Under the pieces are notes generated by a model that saw only the letters and a list, made by a program, of their open reading frames with translations, made no database searches and was not told the DNA's origin. A DNA stretch of 64,000 nt from [Actinomadura] parvosata subsp. kistnae (GTDB taxonomy: Bacteria; Actinomycetota; Actinomycetes; Streptosporangiales; Streptosporangiaceae): positions 124,001 to 188,000 of the forward strand of contig NZ_OOHJ01000013.1 of assembly GCF_900323885.1 (NCBI RefSeq), written 5' to 3'. Each line of letters opens with the position of its first letter. Position 1 is the stretch's first letter. Positions 17,982 to 25,915 of this stretch are shown piece after piece. The translations under genes were made by a program, and so were the position numbers.

Positions 17982-19067
17982 ATGACTGCTCCCCCGCTCG
18001 CCCAGCGCCCCAGCAAGGCCCTGCTCATCGGGCTCGTCGTCTCGGGCGTCCTCGCGCTGATCGTGCTGGTCGTCATGCTGCTGTCCGGTGGTCCCATCGG
18101 GTTCGGCCTGTCGGCGCTGCTGGCCCTGGCGCCGCTGCCGGTGCTGCTGGCGGCGGTGCTCTCGCTCGACAGGCTGGAGCCCGAGCCGAAGCTGAACCTC
18201 GCGTTCGCCTTCGCGTGGGGCGCGGGCGTGGCGATCGTGGCCGGCATCGCGCTGACGCTCGTCGGCCAGGAGTTCTTCGCCCGGGCCGGCTACACCTCCA
18301 CCGCCGTGGAGAACATCGGCACCGTCGTGATCGCGCCGCTGGTGGAGGAGGCGCTCAAGGGCTCCGCGCTGCTGCTGCTCCTGCGCCGGCGCGCCGAGAT
18401 CGACGGGCTGACCGACGGCATCGTGTACGCGTCCATGGCCGGCCTGGGCTTCGCCGCCGTGGAGAACGTCGGCTACTACCTGCTGGCGTTCGGCGAGGAC
18501 GGCGCCGGGGCGGCGGTGCAGCTCTTCGTGCTGCGCGGGCTGATCGACCCGCTGGGCCACCCGATCTACACCTCCATGTTCGGACTGGGCGTCGCCTATG
18601 CGCTCACCCGCGGCAACGTCGCCAGGTACGCCGCCGTGCCGCTCGGCTACGTGGCCGCGGTCTTCCTGCACGGGCTCTGGAACGGCGCGGCCACCACGGG
18701 CTCGCTGGAGTGGCTGGGTGCGGCGTACCTGGTCATCATGGCGGCGCTGATCCTGATCATCGTGGTGACCGTCGTCGAGCGCCGCCAGCTCGTCGCCAGG
18801 ATGGGGTACTACCTGCCGGCGTACCAGCAGACGGGTTTGATCAACGACACGGACGTGCGGATGCTCACCACGCTGTCGGCCCGCAAGGCGGCCCGCAAGT
18901 GGGCCAGGGGAGTGGGGCTCGGCCGGGCCATGAGCGACTACCAGCAGGCGGCGACGGAGCTGACCCTGCTGCACCTGCGGGCCGAGCGGCAGGGCGTGGA
19001 GCCGCGCAGCTTCGTCATGGAGCGCGACGCGCTGCTCGGCGCGATGGCCCGCGCCCGCCGCTGGTGA
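17982..19067 (+). CDS. PrsW-family intramembrane metalloprotease
   Basis: 361 aa from ATG 17982, preceded by an AGAGAGGC site. About eight membrane helices followed by a soluble C-terminal tail of about 100 residues. Family motifs: APLVEEALKG (paired glutamates), DGLTDGIVYASMAGLGFAAVEN, and DPLGHPIYTSMFGLG (His). PrsW in Bacillus starts anti-sigma-factor cleavage by site-1 proteolysis. The actinobacterial substrate here is not evident; no sigma/anti-sigma pair lies beside it. Confidence 0.9.
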   Translation: MTAPPLAQRPSKALLIGLVVSGVLALIVLVVMLLSGGPIGFGLSALLALAPLPVLLAAVLSLDRLEPEPKLNLAFAFAWGAGVAIVAGIALTLVGQEFFARAGYTSTAVENIGTVVIAPLVEEALKGSALLLLLRRRAEIDGLTDGIVYASMAGLGFAAVENVGYYLLAFGEDGAGAAVQLFVLRGLIDPLGHPIYTSMFGLGVAYALTRGNVARYAAVPLGYVAAVFLHGLWNGAATTGSLEWLGAAYLVIMAALILIIVVTVVERRQLVARMGYYLPAYQQTGLINDTDVRMLTTLSARKAARKWARGVGLGRAMSDYQQAATELTLLHLRAERQGVEPRSFVMERDALLGAMARARRW

Positions 19068-19125
19068 AGGCTCAAGGGAAGGCTCAAGAGAACGCGATGA
19101 CCCGCGCCGCCCGCCGCCGGCGGTC

Positions 19126-20466
19126 TCAGGCGCGGACGAGCAGGGCGGCCAGGGCCGTGACGGCGGTCAGCAGCACGCACGCGCCCACCGCGACCGCCGC
19201 CCCCTGGGCGGGCCCGAGGCCGCCGACGACCGCCGCGATCCCGGCCGCCCCCAGGGACGACCCGATGTACCGGGCCGTGTTGTTGGCCCCTGAGCCCATG
19301 CTCACCCGGTGCGCGGGCACGCTCTCGATCGCCAGGTGGGTGATCGAGGAGTTGATCAGCCCGGACCCGACCCCGCTCACCGCCAGCCCGCCGACAATCA
19401 GCGGCAGCGACAGGGAGGCGCCCACGCCCAGCAGCCCGGCGAACCCGGCCGCGGTCAGCCCGAGTCCGAGCGCCAGCCGTCCCGCGGCCCGCAGGGGGAC
19501 GAGCCCGCCGAGCAGCGAGGCCACGAACGACAGCCCCGACCAGACGCAGAACAGCAGCGCCGTGTCCAGCGGCGTCAGCCCGTGCGCGGTCTGCAGCACG
19601 GTGGGCAGGTAGCCGAGCAGCCCTACGACCGCCGCCCCGACGACCAGCGCCCCGCCGGTCGCCACGAGGAAGACCGGCCGCCGGAACAGCTCCAGGTCCA
19701 GCAGCGGCTCGGCCCGCCGCCGCTCGACGGCCACGAACGCTCCCACCAGCACCACGGCCAGCGCGAAGGCCACCAGCACGACCGGCCGCGACCATCCGGC
19801 CCGCCCCTCGGTCACGCCGGCGACCAGCGCGGCGACCCCCAGGGTGAGCAGCACCACGCCGGGCACGTCGAACCGGCGCGGCAGCTCGGAGCGCGACTCC
19901 TCCAGCGTCCGCGCGGACGCGGCCGCCAGTGCCAGCGCGCCGGCCGCCATCAGCCAGTACGCGGACCGCCAGCTCGCCACCCCGGCCAGCGCTCCGGACA
20001 GCAGCGGCCCGACGGCCGTGCCCAGCCCGATCATGGCCCCGTACCGGGCGGTGGCCCGGACCCGGTCGGGCCCGGCCGGGTAGGTGTGCCCGACGATGCC
20101 GAGGCTGGCGGCCAGCACGGCCGCGCCGGCCCCGCCCTGCACGAGCCTGGCCAGCACGAACACCGGCACGTTCGGGCTGAGCGCGGAGACCACTTCGGCG
20201 GCGGCCATGACCGCGGCGCCCGTCACGAGCACCCGCCGGCGCCCGTAGTCGTCGGCCAGCCCGCCGGCCACCAGCAGCAACGACGACAGGCCCAGCGCGA
20301 TCGAGCCCAGGATCCACACCGGCCCGGTCGGCCCGGCCCCGAGCGAGGCGGCGGTCTGCGGGAGCGTCGCCATCGGCAGCGTGAAGTTGGTCAGGACGAG
20401 CAGCGGCGCCGACGAGGCGACGGCGAGCGTTCCCGGCCGCACAGTCGGTTCGGTCATTGAACTCAT
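19126..20466 (-). CDS. MFS drug-efflux-type transporter (14-helix-like, EmrB/QacA group)
   Basis: 446 aa from ATG 20466 (an in-frame ATG at 20457 is also possible). Motif A variant GGLADDYGRRRVLVTG after the second helix, RLVQGGAGAAVLAASLG in helix four, and motif C-like GAMIGLGTAVGPLLSGALAGVASWRSAYWL. Divergent from an HxlR regulator with two ACTAAC repeats between, the usual layout of a locally repressed exporter. The substrate is probably a small toxic compound. Confidence 0.92.
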   Translation of the reverse strand: MSSMTEPTVRPGTLAVASSAPLLVLTNFTLPMATLPQTAASLGAGPTGPVWILGSIALGLSSLLLVAGGLADDYGRRRVLVTGAAVMAAAEVVSALSPNVPVFVLARLVQGGAGAAVLAASLGIVGHTYPAGPDRVRATARYGAMIGLGTAVGPLLSGALAGVASWRSAYWLMAAGALALAAASARTLEESRSELPRRFDVPGVVLLTLGVAALVAGVTEGRAGWSRPVVLVAFALAVVLVGAFVAVERRRAEPLLDLELFRRPVFLVATGGALVVGAAVVGLLGYLPTVLQTAHGLTPLDTALLFCVWSGLSFVASLLGGLVPLRAAGRLALGLGLTAAGFAGLLGVGASLSLPLIVGGLAVSGVGSGLINSSITHLAIESVPAHRVSMGSGANNTARYIGSSLGAAGIAAVVGGLGPAQGAAVAVGACVLLTAVTALAALLVRA

Positions 20467-20475
20467 GCGGCGCAG

Positions 20476-20503
20476 ACTAACACGGTTCGGTGAATGAACT
20501 AAC
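20476..20503. promoter_or_regulatory. ACTAAC direct repeat in MFS/HxlR divergent promoter
   Basis: ACTAAC occurs at 20476-20481 and 20498-20503, 22 bases apart (two helical turns), between the divergent starts. The second overlaps a TAACAT -10-like hexamer about 8 bases before ATG 20513. A plausible HxlR operator. Confidence 0.45.
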
Positions 20504-20512
20504 ATGGCGGGT

Positions 20513-21034
20513 ATGGCACTCGGCAAGAACTACGACGGCCAGAGCTGCGCCCTGGCCAGCGCGCTGGAGGTGATCGGCGAGCGCTGGACGCTGCTCATCG
20601 TCCGCGACGCCCTGTACGGCGTGCGCCGCTTCGGCGACTTCCAGGCCCACCTCGACATCCCGAAGGCGGTGCTGTCCCAGCGGCTGTCCACGCTGGTGGA
20701 GGCGGGGGTGCTCGAACGCCGCCGCTACCAGGAGACGCCGCCCCGCGACGAGTACGTGGTGACCCCCGTGGGGCAGGAGCTCTGGCTGCCCGTGCTGGCG
20801 CTGGCCCAATGGGGCGAGCGGCACCTGTCCACGCGCGGCCCGCACCGCCTGTTCCACCACGTGACCTGCGGCGGCCGGCTGGAGCCCACGTCGTACTGCC
20901 GGACCTGCGGCGGGCTCGTGACGCTCGACGAGGTCGAGATGCGCCCGGGGCCCGGCCTGGCCGGCGACACGCGACAGGACCAGGTCAGTCTCGCCCTCCG
21001 GACACCACACCGGATGCTCGACCCGATTCCCTGA
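20513..21034 (+). CDS. HxlR-family winged-helix regulator
   Basis: 173 aa from ATG 20513 (chosen because a -10-like TAACAT sits at 20500; ATG 20504 is the alternative). HxlR winged helix at about 10-105: CALASALEVIGERWTLLIVRDAL, RFGDFQ, IPKAVLSQRLSTLVEAGVLER, YVVTPVGQEL. A small Cys cluster follows (CGG...YCRTCGG) that could bind metal or sense thiol reagents. Likely represses the divergent MFS exporter. Confidence 0.92.
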   Translation: MALGKNYDGQSCALASALEVIGERWTLLIVRDALYGVRRFGDFQAHLDIPKAVLSQRLSTLVEAGVLERRRYQETPPRDEYVVTPVGQELWLPVLALAQWGERHLSTRGPHRLFHHVTCGGRLEPTSYCRTCGGLVTLDEVEMRPGPGLAGDTRQDQVSLALRTPHRMLDPIP

Positions 21035-21067
21035 CAAAATGGGGTGTTACCCCCGAAGGGAGATCAC

Positions 21068-21688
21068 ATGAGCTGGGCCGAGATCGGGTCGGAGGCGGAG
21101 CTGCGCGAGCTGCTCGGCGAGGTCATGCCGAGGGCCGCGACCAAGGAGAGGCAGCGGCTGCACGAGCGTGACCGCGAGTGGCTGGCGGCCTCGCCGTTCT
21201 GTCTGATCGCCACCTCGGACGAGGCCGGAAACTGCGACGTCTCGCCCAAGGGCGACCCGGCCGGGTTCGTGCACGTCATCGACGACACCACGATCGCGAT
21301 CCCGGACCGCCCGGGGAACCGCCGGGCGGACGGCTTCCTCAATATCCTGAAAAATCCGCACGTGGGGTTGATCTTCTTGATTCCCCGCAGGAACGAGACC
21401 CTGCGCATCAACGGCCGGGCCCGGCTCGTCCGCGAGGCGCCGTTCTTTGACGAGATGATCGTGAAGGGCCACCGCCCGCACCTCGCCCTCGTCGTCGAGA
21501 TCGAGCAGATCTTCTTCCACTGCGCCAAGGCGTTCCTGCGCTCGTCCCTGTGGAAGCCCGACTCGTGGGGCGCCGACACCCTGCCGTCGCACGCCAGGCT
21601 CGTCAAGGACGTGCAGAAGGTGGAGGAAAGCCTCGAACAGCTCGAAAGCTACTACGGCGAGACCTACGCCCAGCGCCTGTACGGCTGA
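21068..21688 (+). CDS. PPOX-class FMN-dependent protein, DR_2398-like
   Basis: 206 aa from ATG 21068 with GAAGGGAG upstream. Split-barrel flavoprotein: AASPFCLIATSDEAGNCDVSPKGDPAGF, IPDRPGNRRADGFLNILKNP, and the C-terminal FHCAKAFLRSSLWKPDSW typical of the MSMEG_1061/DR_2398 subgroup. Activity unknown. Ends exactly where the convergent 55-codon ORF ends (21688/21689). Confidence 0.88.
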   Translation: MSWAEIGSEAELRELLGEVMPRAATKERQRLHERDREWLAASPFCLIATSDEAGNCDVSPKGDPAGFVHVIDDTTIAIPDRPGNRRADGFLNILKNPHVGLIFLIPRRNETLRINGRARLVREAPFFDEMIVKGHRPHLALVVEIEQIFFHCAKAFLRSSLWKPDSWGADTLPSHARLVKDVQKVEESLEQLESYYGETYAQRLYG

Positions 21689-21856
21689 TCAGGCGGCCGG
21701 CGCGGGCCCACCGGGGAAGCGGATGACATTCTTGCCCGTGTAGGCGTGCAGATGGACCACCTTGGGATCAGCGGGGGGCTTGCGGCGGCCGGCCGAGCGG
21801 ATGTCGCGGACCTTGTGCCTCGCAACGTGTGGCGGCACCACCACAAGCCTCTTCAT
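21689..21856 (-). CDS. tiny cationic ORF, 55 aa
   Basis: ATG 21856 with a GGGGGG-type site 7 bases upstream. The product starts MKRLVVVPPHVARHKVRDI and ends IRFPGGPAPAA; it is rich in Lys/Arg/His and Pro, with no Cys and no signal peptide. A TAGATAA -10-like element lies upstream (about 21890). The downstream ORF at 21931 also begins MKR. Real expression is uncertain; no modification enzyme is adjacent. Confidence 0.45.
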   Translation of the reverse strand: MKRLVVVPPHVARHKVRDIRSAGRRKPPADPKVVHLHAYTGKNVIRFPGGPAPAA

Positions 21857-21930
21857 CGTGAGCCCCCCGTGATGTTCTTGTTACCTCTGTTATCTACCGA
21901 TACCCCCGTAAGTTCGGTGTAAGGAGCAGG

Positions 21931-22029
21931 TCAATAGGGGAGCCGTCGGCCCGCCGGCGATCTCAGGTCCAGCTCCGTCGTCCAGGGACGCCGCTTCACA
22001 GCGGGTTTGGCGATCCTGACGCGTTTCAT
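21931..22029 (-). CDS. tiny cationic ORF, 32 aa
   Basis: ATG 22029 with a strong GGGGGAG site. The product begins MKRVRIAKPAVKRRPW and ends SPAGRRLPY; 9 of 32 residues are Lys/Arg. It shares an MKR(L/V) start, an early Pro and a cationic body with the 55-aa ORF at 21689, 74 bases away on the same strand. It may be a leader peptide, an antimicrobial-like peptide or a chance ORF. Confidence 0.4.
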   Translation of the reverse strand: MKRVRIAKPAVKRRPWTTELDLRSPAGRRLPY

Positions 22030-22191
22030 GGTCTCCCCCTTCCGAAGCGCGTCCGCTCTCCTTCTCCCGATCGTGCGCCGCGCCGTTTGGCGGCGGCATG
22101 ACGGATCCTTTCCCCCCGCCATGCGCGCCAACCTAATCCGGGCCGGCCCGCCCGCTCAATGGATTTCTACGGAATGAGCCGGTGCCCGCCG

Positions 22192-22635
22192 TCACTGACC
22201 GGGCGTCGTCCGTGCGATGACGTTGATCCGGTTCCAGGCATTGATCATGGCGAGCGCCACGATGAGCAGGCCGAGCTGCTTGTCGCTGTAGTGCTCGGCC
22301 GCCTGCTGCCACACCGCGTCCGGCACGGCCTCGCGGTCCGCCAGCCGGCAGGCCTCCTCCGTCAGGGCCAGCGCGGCCCGCTCCTCGGGGGTGAACACCG
22401 TGGCCTCGCGCCACGCCGCCACCATCCAGAGCCGCTCGTCGCTCTCGCCTGCCTTCTTCATGTCGCGGCTGTGCATGTCCACGCAGTAGGCGCAGCCGTT
22501 GATCTGGCTGGCCCGCAGCTTGACCAGCTCGAGCGTGCTGGTGGGCAGCTCGCTCTCGTGCAGCAGCTTCTCCACGGCAAGGAAGTGGTGGAAGGCCTGG
22601 GGCACCTGCTGGGCGACATTGATCCGCTGGGTCAT
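22192..22635 (-). CDS. AhpD-like carboxymuconolactone-decarboxylase-family protein
   Basis: 147 aa from ATG 22635 with ACGGAGG. Has the AhpD-type redox centre Cys48-x-x-Cys51 with His55 (INGCAYCVDMHSRD) in an all-helical fold, and the C-terminal IVALAMINAWNRINV motif. This family gives thiol-dependent peroxidase-type activity. Upstream is an exact ECF41-type promoter, TGTCACA-N16-CGTC, consistent with the known link of ECF41 sigma factors to this enzyme class. Confidence 0.92.
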   Translation of the reverse strand: MTQRINVAQQVPQAFHHFLAVEKLLHESELPTSTLELVKLRASQINGCAYCVDMHSRDMKKAGESDERLWMVAAWREATVFTPEERAALALTEEACRLADREAVPDAVWQQAAEHYSDKQLGLLIVALAMINAWNRINVIARTTPGQ

Positions 22636-22668
22636 GAGAACCTCCGTGATTGCGTAGTCATCACCAGG

Positions 22669-22695
22669 GACGGGACAGCCCGCCCGGATGTGACA
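22669..22695 (-). promoter_or_regulatory. ECF41 sigma-factor promoter
   Basis: On the minus strand TGTCACA (22695-22689), exactly 16 bases, then CGTC (22672-22669), 34 bases from the AhpD-like start codon. It equals the published ECF41 signature TGTCACA-N16-CGTC. No ECF41 gene is in the window. Confidence 0.8.
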
Positions 22696-22738
22696 GCCAC
22701 GGCGAAAAAAGGTTCGTCCAGGGGATCCCTACCCCCGA

Positions 22739-23188
22739 TCAGCCGCCGCAGTTGCCGAAGCTCTTGCGCCCGCCCCAGGCCGTGACGCGGTTGTCGGGGT
22801 CGCGGGTCCAGCCCGCGTACCGCACGCACTTCCACGCGCCGTCGACGTGGCCGGTCTCGGCGTAGTACTGGTAGCGCTGCTCGTCCTCGCTGCGGCCGCC
22901 GCCCTTGACCTCCAGGTAGGCGCCGGTGACCGTGCGCGTGCCCGTGTAGGCGGTCTTGATCGCGGCGACGCAGTTCTTCCCGGCGCGCTTGTTGTACATG
23001 AGGTATACGTGTCCGAAAACGGCGCCGTCGCGCGTCGTCATCGCGCGGTAGCCGTCCTTGACGCGGTGGAAGCCCTTGCCGCAGACGCGCTCGGGGCTGT
23101 ACGCGGCGGTGGCGGCGTACGCGGAGGACGGGACGGCGGCGATTCCTGCGGCTACCAGGCTGGCCGCGATGACCGAACGGATGAGCAC
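22739..23188 (-). CDS. Secreted SapA-like (spore-associated) protein
   Basis: 149 aa from GTG 23188 (chosen for GAAGGGAAG upstream; an ATG at 23218 would add 10 residues before the signal peptide). Signal peptide about 1-26 (IAASLVAAGIAAVPSSAYA). The mature part matches the streptomycete spore-associated protein family: VCGKGFHRV, VYLMYNKRAGKNCVAAIKT, YLEVKGGG, QRYQYYAETGHV, and a C-terminal FGNCGG. Four Cys suggest two disulfides. Role unknown beyond surface or spore association. Confidence 0.85.
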   Translation of the reverse strand: MLIRSVIAASLVAAGIAAVPSSAYAATAAYSPERVCGKGFHRVKDGYRAMTTRDGAVFGHVYLMYNKRAGKNCVAAIKTAYTGTRTVTGAYLEVKGGGRSEDEQRYQYYAETGHVDGAWKCVRYAGWTRDPDNRVTAWGGRKSFGNCGG

Positions 23189-23266
23189 GAGCTTCCCTTC
23201 GAAGGGGTATTTGGGCAAGGCTGATCTTTACTGTGTCCTGACCGAAATTTCAAGGAGTACTGGTAG

Positions 23267-24360
23267 ATGCCGTTGATCGCGGTCTGTGCGGCCTGGGGCG
23301 TTTTCTGGGGGTCGTGGTCGGCCCTGCTGCCCGCCGTCAAGGCGGGGCTCGGCATCACGGCCGGGGACCTCGGGCTGGCGCTCAGCGCCGTACCGGTGGG
23401 CGCCCTGCCGGCGATGGCGCTCACCGGGCGGCTGGCCAGAGGGCGCGAGCGGGCCGCGCTGGCGGTGACCATGATCCTGTTCGCGTTCGCCGTGGCCGGC
23501 ATCGGGCTGGCCAGTGACGCCTGGCAGCTCGCGCTGGCCCTGCTGCTGGTCGGCGCCGCCAGCGGCGCCCTCGACATCGCGCTGAACCTGGCCACCGGCC
23601 GCGCCGAACGCGAGACGGGCCGCCGCCTCTTCCAGCCGGTCCACGCCGCCTTCCCGGTCGCGGTCATCGCCGCGGCCCCCCTGACCGGGCTGGCCCGCTC
23701 GTACGGGCTCGGCGCGGCCACCGTCCTGCTGATCATCGCCGCGATCGTGGCGGCCACCTCGCTCACCCTGGTGGCGTTGCCCCTGGGCCGCGGCCTGCCG
23801 GAGCAGAGCGACGGCGACGACGGGCGGCGGCTGTGGGGCGCGGCGGTCGTGCTGGGCATGCTGGCCGCCTGCGTCCTGATCATCGAGAACTCCGTGGAGC
23901 AGTGGTCGGTCCTGCTGCTGGAGGAGCACCGCGACGCCACGCCGCTGGTCGCCAGCGCCGCGCCCGCGATCTACATGGCGGCGCTGACGGCGGGCCGGCT
24001 GGTCGCGCAGGCGCTGCCCCGGCTGCCGCTCAAGGCGCTGTACGCGGTGGCCGGGGCGGGCGGCGGCGCCGGCATCGCCCTGGCCGGGCTCGGCGGGGAG
24101 CGGCGGCCTCGCTGGCGGGGTTCGGGCTGACCGGGCTGGCGCTCGGGCCGCTGGTGCCGGCGCTGCTCAGCCGGGCCGCCGCCGACGATCCCAGCGGGAC
24201 GATGGTGTGGGGGGTGTCCACGATCTCGTACACGGGGTTCGTGGTGAGCCCGCTGCTGGTGGCGGGGCTGAGCGGGTGGATCGGTCTGCCCGCTGCCCTG
24301 GCGGCGCTGGGCCTGCTGGGGCTTCCCCTGCTCGCCCGCGCCGTCGCCCCGCGCTCGTGA
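23267..24360 (+). pseudogene. MFS transporter gene with a one-base frameshift
   Basis: ATG 23267 with AAGGAG 8 bases upstream. The first frame codes about 10 helices (WGVFWGSWSALLPAVKAG; GRRLFQPVHAAFPVAV) and then stops at 24130 with a non-membrane tail. The second frame resumes the transporter at 24097 (AAASLAGFGLTGLALGPLVP...) and ends at 24360. Adding one G to the GGGG run at 24095-24098 joins them into a normal 365-aa protein. The break is therefore a homopolymer contraction: a real mutation, slippage or a sequencing error. Substrate unknown. Confidence 0.8.
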
Positions 24361-24445
24361 CGGGGGCGGGCGGGCTGAATATGGTGGTGCCTTGGGACAA
24401 AGACACCACGGAACCGGGTATCCCCCCGGCGGAAAGGGGATCACC

Positions 24446-24697
24446 ATGGCTGTCTGCGAGACCTGTGGCAACGACTACGACATGGCGTTCGAGGTGCACG
24501 CGCAGGGAGCGGTGCACACCTTCGACTGCTTCCAGTGCGCGATCGAGGCCATGGCGCCCATCTGCGAGCACTGCGGCACCAAGGTCATCGGGCACGGCGT
24601 GCAGTCGGGCGAGCACTGGTACTGCTGCGCCCACTGCGCGCGCGAGAAGGGCAACAAGGGCATCGTCGACCGCGTCATGGCGGGCACCTCGACCTGA
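24446..24697 (+). CDS. Cys-rich metal-binding protein (prokaryotic-metallothionein-like)
   Basis: 83 aa from ATG 24446 with GGAAAGGGG upstream. Nine Cys, four pairs as CxxC (4/7, 28/31, 40/43, 61/64), plus His residues: CETCGND, FDCFQCAIEA, CEHCGTKV and YCCAHCA. The spacing suggests two zinc-ribbon-like sites. Probably zinc storage or a structural metal. The last 30 bases of the gene, with its stop, are repeated twice downstream (24668-24766). Confidence 0.8.
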   Translation: MAVCETCGNDYDMAFEVHAQGAVHTFDCFQCAIEAMAPICEHCGTKVIGHGVQSGEHWYCCAHCAREKGNKGIVDRVMAGTST

Positions 24698-24766
24698 GGC
24701 GACCGCGTCATGGCGGGCACCTCGACCTAAGGCGACCGCGTCATGGCCGGCGCCTCCACCTGAGGC
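24668..24766 (+). repeat. 33-bp tandem triplication spanning the stop codon of the Cys-rich gene
   Basis: Three units at 24668, 24701 and 24734. Units 1 and 2 differ at one base, TGA in unit 1 and TAA in unit 2; unit 3 has several changes and TGA. Because 33 is a multiple of three, read-through would add DRVMAG-type repeats. Confidence 0.9.
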
Positions 24767-24782
24767 CCGGCCCGTCAAGAAG

Positions 24783-25883
24783 CTAGGCGCTGAACGCGTC
24801 CAGCAGCTCACGCATGCGCGCCACCGCCCGGTCGAGCGGCGCCTGCGGCACGGAGGCGGCGACGTCGAGCACGACGTCGCCGCCCTTGGCCTCCCAGACC
24901 CCGGCGACCCGGCCCTCGTGCACGACCACGGGCGAGATCCAGCCGGCCTGCCGGCTCACCTTGGCCTTGAGCTCGGGCGGCAGCAGCGGGGCGAGGTCGC
25001 GCGGCGCGCCCAGGATGTACTGGTCGAAACCGGGCAGCAGGTGCACCTCGGCCGACGGCTCGGCAGCCATCAGGGAGTCGAGGTGCTCGGTCAGCGCGAG
25101 CAGCGTGGTGCCGTCGTCGGTCTCCACCTCCGTCAGCTCCGGAGCCAGCTCCCTGAACCAGCCCTTGAGCACCGCCTTGCGCGCCACCCCGCCGAACAGC
25201 CACCCGTCGAACATCTCGGGCGTGGCCGGCCCGTGCGCCCCCAGGAACGCCCGCACCAGGCGCACCCCCGCCTCCTCCGGCGGCGGCAGCTCTCCGGGCC
25301 AGCCCGGCACCCAGGAGCGCGGCGTGGTGAACGTCACCTTCCCCTCGCGCGGCGGCCCGTAGCACAGCTCCCCCAGCCGGCTCAGCGGCTTGAGCAGCGC
25401 GCCCCAGCCGGAGGTCAGCGGCACGCGCAGGTGCTCGTCACCGGTGCCCGCCACCACGGCGTCGACCAGCTCTTCCCTGGTCAGCGCCCGGTCGCCGAGC
25501 GCGGCCGGCACCATCTCCATGATCGCCGCGATCTCGGCGGCGGTGACGCCGTGCCCGCGCTGCCACGAGCCCTTCTCCCAGAAACGCAGCGTGCTCAGCG
25601 CCGAGCAGTAGTCGGCGAGCTGGTCCGACGGCACCAGATGCAGGGTGCCGCCGCGCATCAGCCACGTCTTGACCAGCGTGCGGCCGGCCCACAGCGCCTC
25701 GTCCACCTCGGCCGGGTCGGGCCGGGCGCTCCTGACCGCGACCGCGAGCCGGGCCGACGAGGCGACCTGCGCCTGCACGCCGCACAACCGGCGCGCCACC
25801 GCCACCGCGCCGGCACCGTCGGCCGCGCTCACGAACTGCCTGCTCAACCGCCAGGCGAGGATCTGGGACCACGTCACTTTCAC
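24783..25883 (-). CDS. Winged-helix DNA-binding-domain protein, AlkZ-like (HTH_42)
   Basis: 366 aa from GTG 25883, just after AAAGG. The family pattern is visible: LAWRLSRQFV, CGVQAQV, LVKTWLMRGGTLHLV, WEKGSWQRGHGV, and the QYILGAPRDL region. Relatives are AlkZ and YcaQ, monofunctional DNA glycosylases that unhook interstrand crosslinks and in Streptomyces give self-resistance to azinomycin. Their catalytic QxQ or QxD motif lies in the N-terminal segment; QAQ here (CGVQAQV) fits QxQ. It follows the peptide importer by 32 bases, possibly by chance. Confidence 0.82.
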   Translation of the reverse strand: MKVTWSQILAWRLSRQFVSAADGAGAVAVARRLCGVQAQVASSARLAVAVRSARPDPAEVDEALWAGRTLVKTWLMRGGTLHLVPSDQLADYCSALSTLRFWEKGSWQRGHGVTAAEIAAIMEMVPAALGDRALTREELVDAVVAGTGDEHLRVPLTSGWGALLKPLSRLGELCYGPPREGKVTFTTPRSWVPGWPGELPPPEEAGVRLVRAFLGAHGPATPEMFDGWLFGGVARKAVLKGWFRELAPELTEVETDDGTTLLALTEHLDSLMAAEPSAEVHLLPGFDQYILGAPRDLAPLLPPELKAKVSRQAGWISPVVVHEGRVAGVWEAKGGDVVLDVAASVPQAPLDRAVARMRELLDAFSA

Positions 25884-25915
25884 GGGCCCCTTTCTACACG
25901 CCATCGCGGACAGCT

